Source: Candidatus Saccharimonadota bacterium
GTDB lineage: Bacteria > Patescibacteriota > Saccharimonadia > Saccharimonadales > Saccharimonadaceae
NCBI GenBank assembly: GCA_017514805.1
Contig: JAFWIP010000009.1
Location: 1 to 64,000, forward strand
Length of the DNA: 64,000 nt
Reading direction: 5' to 3'
Positions 1 to 12,274 of this stretch are shown here, piece after piece; the first letter of the stretch is position 1, and every line of letters starts with the position of its first letter. The notes beneath the pieces were generated by a model. It was not told the origin of the DNA. It saw nothing but the letters and a program-made list of their open reading frames with translations, and searched no databases. Made by a program: the position numbers and the translations under genes.

Positions 1-3000
1 GCCCTCTTGATATGCATTAGTGCCACCCCTCAAAACTCCGTCATAGAAGTTGTACTTACCGCCATAAAGGCCATACTTTCCGCCAATAATTTCTGGAGAT
101 TCAATGCCTAGTTCGTCATCATTTGCGCCAAGAGTGACGTAGTAGTTGCCATTTACGTAGATTCCGTGCGTATCGCCCTCAATTTTGCCATTCTTTATTG
201 ACGCGCTAGAGGCATTATCGATATATATTCCATAAGCACTACCAGATGTTGTCTTAGAGGATATTTTTACATTATCAATATTTAGAGCACACGACGAATA
301 CGACATATACACGCCGCTGCTAACACCTGAAGCGCTTTGCGTATTTATCTCTCCGCCTTCAACCGAAACGTTTCTTGCTACCCCATAAATACCATACGCA
401 GATACTCCGCCATTCGCATTTATGGTTCCATTTTTAAAGATAACATTCTGCGTAGTGTCGGGGAAAATGCCATATGCCCTAGTTCTATTACTATAAGCAC
501 TAATAATTGCATCCTTATTATTGATGGTCGCAAATTTATTAATAGCAATAGCCGTACCGCTACTGCCAGTGGTTGTTGCCGTAATTTTAGCATTACTATT
601 TATCTCAATACCATCTAGCACGCCTCGCGCCATGCTGTTCGATGACTTCACGTCAATAATCGCATTGTCGCCTAGCGTAACGCTACCCCTGACTCCGAAG
701 TTCATTCCATATGAATCTACTTTAATTGTGCTATTCGAAATATTAACTGTCTCTCCCCGAATCCCCCACACGCACCCCCAGCCATTGCGGTCATTTTGCG
801 CCTGGCTGCAAGTCGTATCTCCGGTCGTAACAGATATAATTGTATTTTCTACGGTAATTACACCCTGATTAATCCCCTCATACCAGCCACGATAGCTGCC
901 AGAGCTTGGTCCTTCAATAGTAATGGTGGCGTTTTTAACCGTAGTGTGTGGCGTTCCGTTCGGGCTTTCTATGCCTTGTCCGCGTCCATAGATATTTCCG
1001 CCATCCCATACAAAGTCGTCAAGTGTGTTCCAAATTACGCCGTAGCTAATTTTAAATGAAGCAAAGTATGAATTGTCGTCTAAATCATAAGTTACGCCAC
1101 TTTTTGGTACAATGACATGGCTTGATTCTGCGCCGAGAATAGCATTGGTCATTATGAGCGTTCCACTATCGTCGATAGTGTTATTTGAGCTTGAGCCCGT
1201 TATAAATACTTTGTCGAGAACGAGAGTGCCATAATTCATAATTGTCTGCGGTGTAGAAATTTTGCCGCCATACGTAGCAACATTTGCGGTATCTCCATGA
1301 GGCGTGATGGCTACGTTGTCGTTGATGGATGGTTTCGTATAGGTATTGTCTGCATTGTCGACCGTCTCGACTATTGTTTTACTATCCTCGATGGCGAGCC
1401 TGCCGTTAACAGTAATAGTGTCGTTGAGGGAGATGTCGTAACCGGCAAGGTCGATTGTGACGTCCGTATCGACTGGCGAGGTTATCGTGTAGCCAGCATC
1501 GAAGTCGCGAACGATGTAAATCTTGTAGCCAGTACGAATCGAAGTATTAATGTTATCCTGGAGGTTGTAGTAATAAATGTCTCCATTGACGGTAGTCTTG
1601 GATACGGCGTTGTCTGAGCTAGCGAGAGAGACATGCTGGAGCTGTTTGACATTATTAAAATCTACCAATGGGAAGTAGTAGACAACTACACCATCAAAAG
1701 TATTCCTGTAAGATGGCGCAGCATTGTAGCCGCCTTCGAGAGCCACCTCGCCTTCAATGTAGCCATCGTAGTAGTTAAAGATACCATTTTGATCGATACC
1801 GGTAGTAGTACCGATTAATCTGACGTAATCGTCTTGAATATTTACACGCTGCTCCTCTGCGTCTAGGTAGTCATTAATACCCATCGTGAGTGTACCGTTA
1901 TTAACGAAGGCAGCACCGTCTGGGTTGTTAATCTCACCATTAAGGAGAGTGAGAGTACCGTTATTAGTGATTGAGCCAGTAACAATGAATTCGCCAAGAT
2001 CAAGAGTGAAGTCCTTCCCTTCTGGAATAGTGACGGTTTCTTCGGTGTCAGCGAGGAGGAGGATGGTGTCGCCAGCTTGAAGAGTGTTATCTGAGATGGC
2101 AGCAGCGATTGAGGCGTATTCTTTGTTAGTCCTGGTATTCTTTGCGATAGCTTTGTCGTAGGTAGCAGTAATAGTCACGTCGTCTGAAACAGTGAAGGTA
2201 TAGTCGCTAATTGGAGCGGTTTCGCCATCGCCCACCTTGATGTCCCAATGATTGAATACATAGCCTTCGAGGGTCGGAATGGAATCGGTAAGAGTAAAGC
2301 TCTCGCCCTGGCGGACATTAGTCTCAATTGGCTCAGTATTACCATCTAAGCTACCACCATTAGGATTGACGGTAATAGTATGAAAGATAGAGCTTTGCCA
2401 GTTAGCAACGAGAGTAGTGTCATTGATGATGCGGATACGGTTGTCCGTATAGCTTTCGCTGCCGTTTTTAGTCCAATCGACTAGCTCATGGTCAGTATAG
2501 TTAATGTTAGATAGATCTATTACGGTGCCGTATTGGACAGTGTCGGTATAGACATCGGTAGAACCATTGAATTCGCCGCCATTAGGATCGATAGAAACGC
2601 TGAAAGTTTCGTCATGCGGGAAATCTTCATCAGTAGTTTGGACAGTGATTAAGATATGGTAATCTGCACCTTCGTATGGGCTATGGACATCAGTACAGCC
2701 TTGATCGGTACAGATATGCTGAACAGCGAAGTTGGCAGAACAATCGAAAGTGACAGATTTGAAGAGTGAGCGAGTGGATTCACCTGGAGCGAGTTCGCCT
2801 TTCCAGTAGTACCAGTTGCCGGATAGTTCCCAATCGTCTTCATTCTGGAAGTTGATCGTAGTAAGACGATGACCATCTTGTTCTACTGGGAGATTCTCGG
2901 TATCTGTTTGATTGCGCCACCATTCATCGTAGTTTAGGCGGACTTTAACTGGATGATTAGATTTATTAGTAGTAACAACTGTCTTTGGTGTTTCTTCGCA

Positions 3001-3186
3001 TGGAACCCAATCATCTGGAGAGGTGAAGGTCTCGGTATGCTCGATTTCTTCGGCGTCTAGTTGGAATTTATTATTAAAGACAACGTTTTCAAGATAGATA
3101 GCAGAGGTACCGGCAATGGCAGCCAAAATTATTCCTGCGACTAGCGCAAAAAGGGGCTTACGATTGCGGTGCGTATTGCCTTTAAT
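1..3186 (-). CDS. Large surface protein: TasA/camelysin-like N-terminus, InlB-type repeats, beta-helix (5' part; runs off left edge)
   Basis: The minus-strand frame is open from 3186 to base 1, so about 1060 N-terminal residues are seen and the C-terminus is missing. The start has a basic segment and one hydrophobic segment, then a VFNNKFQLDAEE-type module and a conserved Trp-x-Pro-Cys-Glu-Glu pattern shared with the proteins at 43297, 49494 and 51443. Two PNGG-type repeats (about residues 200-330, InlB-like) follow, then NNGTLTL-type turns and a long Ile/Gly/Asn-rich stretch with recurring Tyr-Gly-Ile, which reads as a right-handed beta-helix adhesin. I infer export and surface display. An ATT codon at 3184-3186 is five bases from GGAGG. 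The in-frame GTG at 3196-3198 has no usable ribosome site, so ATT is preferred. Start choice is uncertain; family assignment is moderately sure. Confidence 0.8.
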   Translation of the reverse strand, partial: MKGNTHRNRKPLFALVAGIILAAIAGTSAIYLENVVFNNKFQLDAEEIEHTETFTSPDDWVPCEETPKTVVTTNKSNHPVKVRLNYDEWWRNQTDTENLPVEQDGHRLTTINFQNEDDWELSGNWYYWKGELAPGESTRSLFKSVTFDCSANFAVQHICTDQGCTDVHSPYEGADYHILITVQTTDEDFPHDETFSVSIDPNGGEFNGSTDVYTDTVQYGTVIDLSNINYTDHELVDWTKNGSESYTDNRIRIINDTTLVANWQSSIFHTITVNPNGGSLDGNTEPIETNVRQGESFTLTDSIPTLEGYVFNHWDIKVGDGETAPISDYTFTVSDDVTITATYDKAIAKNTRTNKEYASIAAAISDNTLQAGDTILLLADTEETVTIPEGKDFTLDLGEFIVTGSITNNGTLTLLNGEINNPDGAAFVNNGTLTMGINDYLDAEEQRVNIQDDYVRLIGTTTGIDQNGIFNYYDGYIEGEVALEGGYNAAPSYRNTFDGVVVYYFPLVDFNNVKQLQHVSLASSDNAVSKTTVNGDIYYYNLQDNINTSIRTGYKIYIVRDFDAGYTITSPVDTDVTIDLAGYDISLNDTITVNGRLAIEDSKTIVETVDNADNTYTKPSINDNVAITPHGDTANVATYGGKISTPQTIMNYGTLVLDKVFITGSSSNNTIDDSGTLIMTNAILGAESSHVIVPKSGVTYDLDDNSYFASFKISYGVIWNTLDDFVWDGGNIYGRGQGIESPNGTPHTTVKNATITIEGPSSGSYRGWYEGINQGVITVENTIISVTTGDTTCSQAQNDRNGWGCVWGIRGETVNISNSTIKVDSYGMNFGVRGSVTLGDNAIIDVKSSNSMARGVLDGIEINSNAKITATTTGSSGTAIAINKFATINNKDAIISAYSNRTRAYGIFPDTTQNVIFKNGTINANGGVSAYGIYGVARNVSVEGGEINTQSASGVSSGVYMSYSSCALNIDNVKISSKTTSGSAYGIYIDNASSASIKNGKIEGDTHGIYVNGNYYVTLGANDDELGIESPEIIGGKYGLYGGKYNFYDGVLRGGTNAYQEG

Positions 3187-3224
3187 ATTAACCTCCACTC
3201 CACATTATATTAATGCTTATTTTT

Positions 3225-3230
3225 ATTATA
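3225..3230 (-). promoter_or_regulatory. -10 element upstream of the surface protein
   Basis: TATAAT on the minus strand, about 39 nt before the ATT start. No good -35 is seen at 16-18 nt. A second TATAAT-like string nearer the gene (about 3205-3210) is an alternative. Confidence 0.4.
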
Positions 3231-3265
3231 CGCGCCTAGAAATAAAAACGGAAGCACTTCGTCTC

Positions 3266-3294
3266 TTGACTTTTTCTTCGTTCTGTGCTATAAT
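3266..3294 (+). promoter_or_regulatory. Promoter TTGACT-N17-TATAAT for the 3344 gene
   Basis: TTGACT (3266-3271), 17-nt spacer, TATAAT (3289-3294), with TTCTGTGC just before the -10. The promoter at 34480-34508 has the same TTCTGTGnTATAATTATA core. Confidence 0.8.
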
Positions 3295-3343
3295 TATATA
3301 CGTTGCAAATTTCGTTCCGAGAAAAAACAAGGAGGTGGAAATA

Positions 3344-3808
3344 ATGGACGAATTTAATAAGCACGTTATAGAAATTTCAATAGACACTGCAGAGAGAAAA
3401 CTGAAGTATCAGATTCCAAGAGAAAAAATTGATATCTTTCAGGAGAGCTTAAACCGGAGCGTAAAAGACTCTATTTACGTCAATAAGGAGAAGATCGAAA
3501 AACTTTTCCAGCGTGGTGTTGAAGAAATGTATATCGTCACAAGGCAGACAACTCAAAAAACCGAGAATAAGTGCACTGGTGAAACGACTACTATGAATAG
3601 AGAAGTAATTGAGTGTTTAACGGTAATTTGGGACAAAAATGCAAATGATATGTATGAGCTCGACGTTTCAACTCGCGATTATAAATCGCTCGAGGAGCTC
3701 GTATATACGGCTTTTTCTGCGATTGATGGCAAAGCAGGCGTTATTCTAGTTGAGATGGGCGACCCAATTCGCAGACATGAAAGCCACTTAATCGAAGAAG
3801 AGATCTAA
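3344..3808 (+). CDS. Unknown small soluble protein (154 aa)
   Basis: I do not recognise this protein. The ATG at 3344 follows a near-perfect AAGGAGGTG by 6 nt and lies about 43 nt downstream of a strong promoter. A longer reading from 3116 would run through the divergent gene and this promoter and is rejected. The product is charged, has no membrane segment or signal peptide, and contains a Lys/Glu-rich helical first half and a Thr-rich stretch (TTQKTENKCTGETTT) near residues 75-90. It stands alone between a divergent surface-protein gene and a terminator. Strong promoter and ribosome site suggest good expression. No function is proposed. Confidence 0.75.
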   Translation: MDEFNKHVIEISIDTAERKLKYQIPREKIDIFQESLNRSVKDSIYVNKEKIEKLFQRGVEEMYIVTRQTTQKTENKCTGETTTMNREVIECLTVIWDKNANDMYELDVSTRDYKSLEELVYTAFSAIDGKAGVILVEMGDPIRRHESHLIEEEI

Positions 3809-3815
3809 TTATTTA

Positions 3816-3840
3816 GAGCTGGACAAATTGTCCGGCTCTT

Positions 3841-3842
<2 letters not shown>
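3816..3842. terminator. Rho-independent terminator after the 3344 gene
   Basis: GAGCTGGACA and TGTCCGGCTC form a 10-bp stem (one G-U pair) with a 3-base loop followed by TTTT. It sits between two convergent gene ends and overlaps the last codon of ligA. Confidence 0.85.
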
Positions 3843-6845
<3,003 letters not shown>

Positions 6846-6859
<14 letters not shown>

Positions 6860-7724
6860 TTTCTAACCTTTCGATACGTGCGTCAATTGGTGGATGAGTC
6901 GAGAATAATCTAGCGATAAACGATTTCTTCAGCGGACCAGCAATAAAGAGCGCCTCAGCAGCAACATTCTGTTGGCGCATCGGGCGAACATGTGTATCAA
7001 GCTTGCGTAACGCATTAATCATATCATCCGCACTAGTCATACTTGCGCTCGAGGCATCCGCTAAGTATTCGCGCTGACGCGAAATAGCGAGCTGAATCAT
7101 CGTCGCGACGAATGGTGCAAGGATAATCGTAAATAAAGCAAAGACGACACCGACCGGTGAATTGTTTTCTTCGTCACGATCACTCCAGAACAACATACGC
7201 AGACCGATATCTGAAATAAGTCCAACGATTGCAGCGAGGCCAAAGACGATCATACTGACGCGAATATCGTAATTTTTTACATGAGACATTTCGTGCCCCA
7301 TAACCGCGCGCAATTCTTTATCGTCCATGATTTCGAGTAGCCCAGTCGTAGCCGCAACGCAAGCGTGTTGTGGATCGCGCCCAGTCGCAAAAGCATTTGG
7401 CGCTGGATCTTCAATAATATAAACTTTCAGCATTGGAAGCTTCGCATCTTCAGCAAGTTTTTCAATGATTTTATAATAGCGAGGGTTTTCAGTTTTCTCG
7501 ATTTGACGTGCGCCAGTGCCAAGAAGCGCAAGTTTATCTGCCAGGAAATACTGAATCAACGCATAGGCAGCCGCGATGATCCCGACCGTAATTAGAATAG
7601 TCGTATTATCGTAGAGCCATGCGAATAGGCCGCCAATCAGCGATACGAATGCTACAAAAATTAATATAACAAGAATAGTGTTGCGTTTGTTTTGCGCAAT
7701 CTGCTTGCGCACAGAAATAGCCAT
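6846..7724 (-). CDS. htpX: HtpX-like M48 membrane zinc metalloprotease
   Basis: HtpX degrades misfolded membrane proteins. Two N-terminal hydrophobic helices (about 17-37 and 42-62) precede the HExxH zinc motif GHEMSHVKN (His144, Glu145, His148). Two more helices follow, then the third-ligand motif REYLADASS. Length (292 aa) fits the family. I start at the ATG at 7724 because a longer reading from 7769 would be translated out of a terminator hairpin, and because the -10 element lies exactly 6 nt upstream. First gene of the htpX-membrane protein-ligA run. Confidence 0.93.
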
Positions 7725-7730
7725 GTATTT

Positions 7731-7739
7731 ATTATAACA
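7731..7739 (-). promoter_or_regulatory. Extended -10 (TGTTATAAT) giving a leaderless htpX mRNA
   Basis: TATAAT ends 6 nt before the ATG and is preceded by TGT. The predicted transcription start is the A of the start codon. Confidence 0.7.
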
Positions 7740-7750
7740 CTTTACAAACA

Positions 7751-7777
7751 AAAAACAGCCGACCCCCATGGGTTGGC
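7751..7777 (-). terminator. Terminator upstream of htpX
   Basis: GCCAACCC and GGGTCGGC form an 8-bp stem followed by TTTTTTG on the minus strand. It insulates htpX from transcription coming from the tRNA-Gly side. The plus strand also has a short T run. Confidence 0.75.
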
Positions 7778-7860
7778 CGAATTTTTATAAAGTTACAAAT
7801 ATCTTCTCTGATGCCTCTTCTGAAATTAGAACATAAATAGCCGTATTGTCAATTAGCCAT

Positions 7861-7883
7861 AAAAATAAGCCCTATATCTGGGC
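7861..7883 (-). terminator. Terminator directly after tRNA-Gly
   Basis: After the CCA end come eight T, then GCCC-AGATATA-GGGC followed by TTATTTTT. A short hairpin typical of tRNA 3' flanks. Confidence 0.55.
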
Positions 7884-7891
7884 AAAAAAAA

Positions 7892-7967
7892 TGGTGCGGG
7901 TTAAGAGACTCTAACTCTCGACCTCTTCCTTGGCAAGGAAGCGCTCTAACAACTGAGCTAAACCCGC
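7892..7967 (-). tRNA. tRNA-Gly (GCC), CCA encoded
   Basis: A complete cloverleaf. The acceptor stem GCGGGTT pairs with AACCCGC, the anticodon arm is CTTCC-TTGCCAA-GGAAG (anticodon GCC), the discriminator is A, and the genome encodes the CCA end. It lies just after the glycosyltransferase operon on the same strand. Confidence 0.95.
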
Positions 7968-8032
7968 AACTAGAGTTAATTATAGCACAGTTGCCACGGA
8001 AATGCTAGTACTTTCCGTGGCAACTATTATTT

Positions 8033-10003
8033 TTATTTGTCCGCTGGGCGGTAATAGATATATTCATATTCGAAATTATATTCGTTTTCTTTCAAAGTCT
8101 TACCAACCTCTTTTTGCGGATAGACGATTCGGTAACCGTTATTTGTGAGATAATCCCTCATTCTCTCGCTATAAAATAGCGCTTTACCGCCAGCCACCAC
8201 AATCTTTGGCTTCTTGGCTTCTAGTGTATTGAAGTACTCGTCGCCCATCCCCTTGAAGTTTTCAATCGTTTGTGTGAAGAAGATGAATCGAGTTGCCGAA
8301 CGGCGATTGCTATGAAGGAAAACGTGCGGGATGATTGAGTTGCCATTATAGACAGCAATTTCGTCATCTTCGTCCGTATAGTTCTGAATCGTATTCGCCA
8401 TTGCTACGGTTGCAATTGAATTCTTATTGTAGTCTTCTTTGCGACCGAGATAAGTATCAAGATCTTTGCGAATAATCATAGACCAAGTCGGGAAAATTGC
8501 GCCAATAATCGCAATAAGGAATAATACTAGGACAAGCGCGTCGTCTTTCGTATAGTGCCAACGGCCATTCTTCTTCGTGTGCTCCGGGAGATGAGTGCAA
8601 ATCATCGCGCATGGATAAATAATTCCATACACTGCAATGATGCCGTAGTGCGGGAATGGGAAGCCGGACATAATCGCCGTAAGCGTATTGAGCGCGAAGA
8701 AAATTCCAAAGTAAACATCGAGTTTTGTACGAGTGGTAAGTAAGCGATAAATCATATAGATTACGCTGAAGATTAGCACAGGCTGAGCAAATAGATAGAA
8801 GAATACATCGACCTTCGCCGCAATACCACCTCTCTCACCAGAGTAAACAAGGTTATATTCAATAAACTGCTCGATACAATCCGCAAGTGCGCCATTAACC
8901 GCTAGCCAAATAACGAGCGGGATAATAACGGTTAATACGCCTAATATGAAGAGAATAATAAAACGAACCAAGTCGCGAATCTTCTTCTCTTTAATACATT
9001 TGACGAGGATTACGATACCAAATGCTACCCAGACCGCAGCAAGATTTGGGCGAATCATTAGCGCGGCACCACAGAGCACGCCACAGAGCCAGACCATTAG
9101 ATTCTTAATTCTGCCAGTCTGGAAATATTTCAAGAAGATATTTAGCGAAATCGTCACGAGCGGCATCGCGTATAGACAACAACAACCACCAACATGGCCA
9201 CCATCGTTCGTTGTATAGAATACATAGAATGGCGTGAGTACTGCGATTGTCGCTAGGAACGCCTGAACTGGCTTACATTTTAAGCGACGAGCGAAACAAT
9301 AGATGGCAAATACGGAAATTGTAATTGCACCTACCTCGAGAATCCATTCACCACGATATTCATTAACGGCGCCTGCCGCTGCTTGCATTACATATAGCAA
9401 TGGGCCCTTATGGTCAAAGACATCACGATACGGCATACCGCCTTCACGAATCGTTTGGCCAACATATTTATAAACGTTTGTGTCACAGAAGCCGTCACGA
9501 TGACGCCATGGACCCCAGTCACTAAGCATCGCTAGACTCAGTGCGATCATACAAAGCGCTGCGAAAACTAGTGATTTTTTATAAATCGACGAATTTTCTT
9601 TTTCGTTAAAGATGACGAGTTTACTTGCAACATAGTTCACGATAATCACGATAATATTAGAGATAATCTTGATTATCAGATCAGGACAATGAAGTCGATC
9701 GACGAAGATATACATAATCGCAATATCGAGGAATCCCGTCAACAGACGACAGGCAGTAAACGAGCAAATCTCGCGGAAAATCGCCTTTTTACCCTTTGCC
9801 TTACTATGAAACACCCAAAGGCGATTCGTAATATAGGCAAAAGCAACTGCAAGTACCCAAGCAATCGAGGTCGAAACAATCGTGCTCAGATGCGCAACAT
9901 GCGCACAGAGCCAATAAGCAACAATATTGACGACTGTCGTGCAGACACCAAAGAATAGGTAAGAGATGATGTCCTTATATTTTACGAATAGTTTCTTAAG
10001 CAT
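8033..10003 (-). CDS. GtrA-like domain fused to a GT-C (PMT/ArnT-like) membrane glycosyltransferase
   Basis: The first 130 residues form a four-helix GtrA-like domain (LFFGVCTTVVNIVAYW, AYITNRLWVFHSK), a family linked to moving polyprenyl-phosphate sugars across the membrane. The remaining 520 residues are a GT39/ArnT-like multi-helix enzyme: an acidic first loop (GFCDTNVYKYVGQTI) and DVFDHKGPLLYVMQA are typical of lipid-sugar-dependent transferases. A C-terminal soluble domain begins near residue 560. I start at the ATG one base after the upstream TGA (TGATATG); an in-frame TTG nine codons earlier is less likely. With the GT2 gene before it, it forms a pair that could make a polyprenyl-phosphate sugar and attach that sugar outside the cell. 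Confidence 0.85.
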   Translation of the reverse strand: MLKKLFVKYKDIISYLFFGVCTTVVNIVAYWLCAHVAHLSTIVSTSIAWVLAVAFAYITNRLWVFHSKAKGKKAIFREICSFTACRLLTGFLDIAIMYIFVDRLHCPDLIIKIISNIIVIIVNYVASKLVIFNEKENSSIYKKSLVFAALCMIALSLAMLSDWGPWRHRDGFCDTNVYKYVGQTIREGGMPYRDVFDHKGPLLYVMQAAAGAVNEYRGEWILEVGAITISVFAIYCFARRLKCKPVQAFLATIAVLTPFYVFYTTNDGGHVGGCCCLYAMPLVTISLNIFLKYFQTGRIKNLMVWLCGVLCGAALMIRPNLAAVWVAFGIVILVKCIKEKKIRDLVRFIILFILGVLTVIIPLVIWLAVNGALADCIEQFIEYNLVYSGERGGIAAKVDVFFYLFAQPVLIFSVIYMIYRLLTTRTKLDVYFGIFFALNTLTAIMSGFPFPHYGIIAVYGIIYPCAMICTHLPEHTKKNGRWHYTKDDALVLVLFLIAIIGAIFPTWSMIIRKDLDTYLGRKEDYNKNSIATVAMANTIQNYTDEDDEIAVYNGNSIIPHVFLHSNRRSATRFIFFTQTIENFKGMGDEYFNTLEAKKPKIVVAGGKALFYSERMRDYLTNNGYRIVYPQKEVGKTLKENEYNFEYEYIYYRPADK

Positions 10004-10004
10004 A

Positions 10005-10739
10005 TCATTTTTTCTTTTCTTCGCGGTCAATCTGCTTAAGCGATTTATTGATTTGGCGGAAATCCTTTAGCGCCTGGCGACCAATACGGAAAATCTTTGG
10101 AAGATTAATCGAGTTGACACCACCCTGGCGTGGACGGAAAGTAATTGGAATGTATTTTACTTTTTGTTTGCGCTTAGCATAGATAACCGAAAGAATAACG
10201 TTTGAGAGGTTAAAATCTTTTGGAACGTATTCAATATTCTCTTTTAAGCTTTTAGCAGTCATGAGACGGAATGGTGTATTTGCATCGGTAACCTTAACGT
10301 GGAAGCGAAGGCGAACGACGAGGCGGAGCGTCTTCGTTACGACGACACGAGCAAAACCATCTTCGCGGCCTTTGCGATGACCAATAACCATATCGTATTC
10401 ATTGCGCAACTTCCAGAACTGATCAAATTCGCTTGGCAAAGTCTGGCCATCAGAGTCGGTCTGGAAGACATAATCTGCGCCATGATCCAAGGCATAGTGA
10501 TAGCCATAAAGAACTGTTGCGCCATGGCCAGCGTTTGGCTTAGTTACGCAAGTTAGCTGTGGGCGATCTTTCTTTAGCTTCTTAAGAATTTTGAATGTAT
10601 CGTCCTTGCTACCATCGTCGATGATGACGAGTTGAGATTCTTTATTGATTTTCTTTACTACTGGATACCAGTCGTCTACTAGTTGTTCGATGTTGTCAGC
10701 CTCATTATACGCAGGAATGACAATAAAAAGTTTCTTCAT
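10005..10739 (-). CDS. GT2 polyprenyl-phosphate glycosyltransferase (DPM1/GtrB-like)
   Basis: The N-terminal FIVIPAYNEADNI, the IIDDGSKDDT motif and the DSDGQTLP metal site mark a GT-A fold of the dolichyl/undecaprenyl-phosphate mannosyl- or glucosyltransferase type. At 244 aa it lacks the C-terminal membrane helices of GtrB, like the shorter DPM1 form. It transfers a nucleotide-sugar residue to a lipid phosphate on the cytosolic face. TAAGGAGG lies a few bases before the ATG. The next gene follows after 1 nt, so a shared lipid-sugar pathway is likely. The sugar cannot be told from sequence. Confidence 0.9.
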   Translation of the reverse strand: MKKLFIVIPAYNEADNIEQLVDDWYPVVKKINKESQLVIIDDGSKDDTFKILKKLKKDRPQLTCVTKPNAGHGATVLYGYHYALDHGADYVFQTDSDGQTLPSEFDQFWKLRNEYDMVIGHRKGREDGFARVVVTKTLRLVVRLRFHVKVTDANTPFRLMTAKSLKENIEYVPKDFNLSNVILSVIYAKRKQKVKYIPITFRPRQGGVNSINLPKIFRIGRQALKDFRQINKSLKQIDREEKKK

Positions 10740-10793
10740 TTACCTCCTTAACTCCTATACACTCTATTGTAATTAATAATAACACAAAAATAT

Positions 10794-11597
10794 CTAATCG
10801 ATGATTTTTTGGATTAATACACTAATAATAAATACAACAAGATTAACGATTACGACCGTTGCGCCAGTTGGCGTAGCAAGAATATACGATAAGACTAGAC
10901 CAATAATAAATGCGATAACCGAAACTAGCGTCGAGACTAGGACGATTCCGCGAAATGTCCGTTTTAGGCGCATCGCGGTGAGGGTTGGAAAAATAATCAA
11001 ACTCGATATTAGCAGTGAGCCAAGAAGGCGCATCCCGAGAACGATAATGACCGAGCAAATAGCCGCAAAAATCGCATCATAAATGCCCGTCTTCACGCCG
11101 ACAGATTTTGCAAATTCCTCGTCAAAAGTAATTGCAAAGATTCGATGATATGCGAATAGATATAACATAAATATAACTAGCGCCAAGATCCCGCTCAGAA
11201 TAACATCAGCCCAACTCACTGATAAAATACTACCAAAGAGATAGCTATTGAGGTCGATATTGACGCCTTTACTTAAAGATATCGCCATCGTACCAATCGC
11301 AAGGCTCGAGGCTGACAGAATTGCAATTGCCGCATCGCCATGAAGTTTGCGGTTCTGACTCAGGCGAAGCACGAAGAAAGACATCGCAATCACGATTGGA
11401 AGCGCAAAATATAGTGGCGCCACGCCCAGGACGGTCGCGAGCGCGAAAGCCGAAAAGGCGGTATGGCTAAGACCGTCACCGATCATCGAGTTGCGACGAA
11501 GAACCAACGAGACGCCGACGAGCGCAGCGCAAATAGATATCAACACGCCGACAAGAAGCGCACGCATCATAAATGGATAGCTGAACATTTCGATCAT
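10794..11597 (-). CDS. znuB: Metal ABC transporter permease (ZnuB/ABC-3 family)
   Basis: A 267-residue ABC-3 family membrane protein with about seven to eight helices. It carries the family-typical N-terminal stretch (MRALLVGVLISICAALVGV, RRNSMIGDGLSHTAFSAFA) and the GMRLLGSLLISSLIIFP motif. It forms the channel for divalent metal uptake, probably zinc given the linked Fur-family regulator and ZnuA. The start overlaps the stop of the ATPase gene by 4 bp (ATGA), indicating translational coupling. Last gene of the fur-znuA-znuC-znuB operon. Confidence 0.93.
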   Translation of the reverse strand: MIEMFSYPFMMRALLVGVLISICAALVGVSLVLRRNSMIGDGLSHTAFSAFALATVLGVAPLYFALPIVIAMSFFVLRLSQNRKLHGDAAIAILSASSLAIGTMAISLSKGVNIDLNSYLFGSILSVSWADVILSGILALVIFMLYLFAYHRIFAITFDEEFAKSVGVKTGIYDAIFAAICSVIIVLGMRLLGSLLISSLIIFPTLTAMRLKRTFRGIVLVSTLVSVIAFIIGLVLSYILATPTGATVVIVNLVVFIISVLIQKIID

Positions 11598-12274
11598 TTT
11601 CGATAGCCCTCCAAATATTCTTTTGTTGTTGTAATTTTAACAACACCATCATTAATTGCGATGACTTTATCGCCAATTAAATCATCCGCGTCGAGATCGT
11701 GCGTAATCATGATAATCGTGAGGTTTTGCTCTGAGTTCAGCTTTTTTAATGTCGCATAGAAACTCTTGCGCGATTGATAATCGAGATTGTTTGATGGCTC
11801 ATCAAGTATTAATAGTTTTTCGGTCGCCGAAAGTGAACGAGCAAGCAAGACCTTCTGACGTTGTCCACCGGAAAGTTTCATATAGCTCTTCTTCGCAAGA
11901 TCAGCAATGCCAAGCGTTTTAAGACTGCGTTTAACATGCTCACGCTCAGAATGACAGTAAAATGGGCGAAATTTCATATGACCAAGACAGCCCGTCTGAA
12001 CTATCTCTTCTACGGTTGCCGGAAAATTTGCATCTGTCCGAAGGTCTTGAGGAAGATAGCCGATTTTCGTCTTATCTAGCCCTTCGCCATATTTAATCTT
12101 CCCCGAGCGCGGCTCAATGAGACCTAAAATACCACGAATTAAAGTGCTCTTTCCTGCACCATTCGTACCGACGACGCAGACAAAGTCGCCCTGCTCTAGT
12201 GCCAACGTAGCATCTTTTATAACAATGTTTTCGCCGTAGCCGAGCTTTAGCTTGGTTAATTCAAGCAGCGCCAT
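11594..12274 (-). CDS. znuC: Metal ABC transporter ATP-binding protein (ZnuC-like)
   Basis: A 226-residue ABC ATPase with Walker A GTNGAGKSTL, the signature LSGGQRQK and Walker B LLILDEPSNNLD, followed by the H-loop THD. It powers the neighbouring permease. The start overlaps the ZnuA stop (TAATG). Zinc specificity is inferred from the operon. Confidence 0.94.
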   Translation of the reverse strand: MALLELTKLKLGYGENIVIKDATLALEQGDFVCVVGTNGAGKSTLIRGILGLIEPRSGKIKYGEGLDKTKIGYLPQDLRTDANFPATVEEIVQTGCLGHMKFRPFYCHSEREHVKRSLKTLGIADLAKKSYMKLSGGQRQKVLLARSLSATEKLLILDEPSNNLDYQSRKSFYATLKKLNSEQNLTIIMITHDLDADDLIGDKVIAINDGVVKITTTKEYLEGYRK

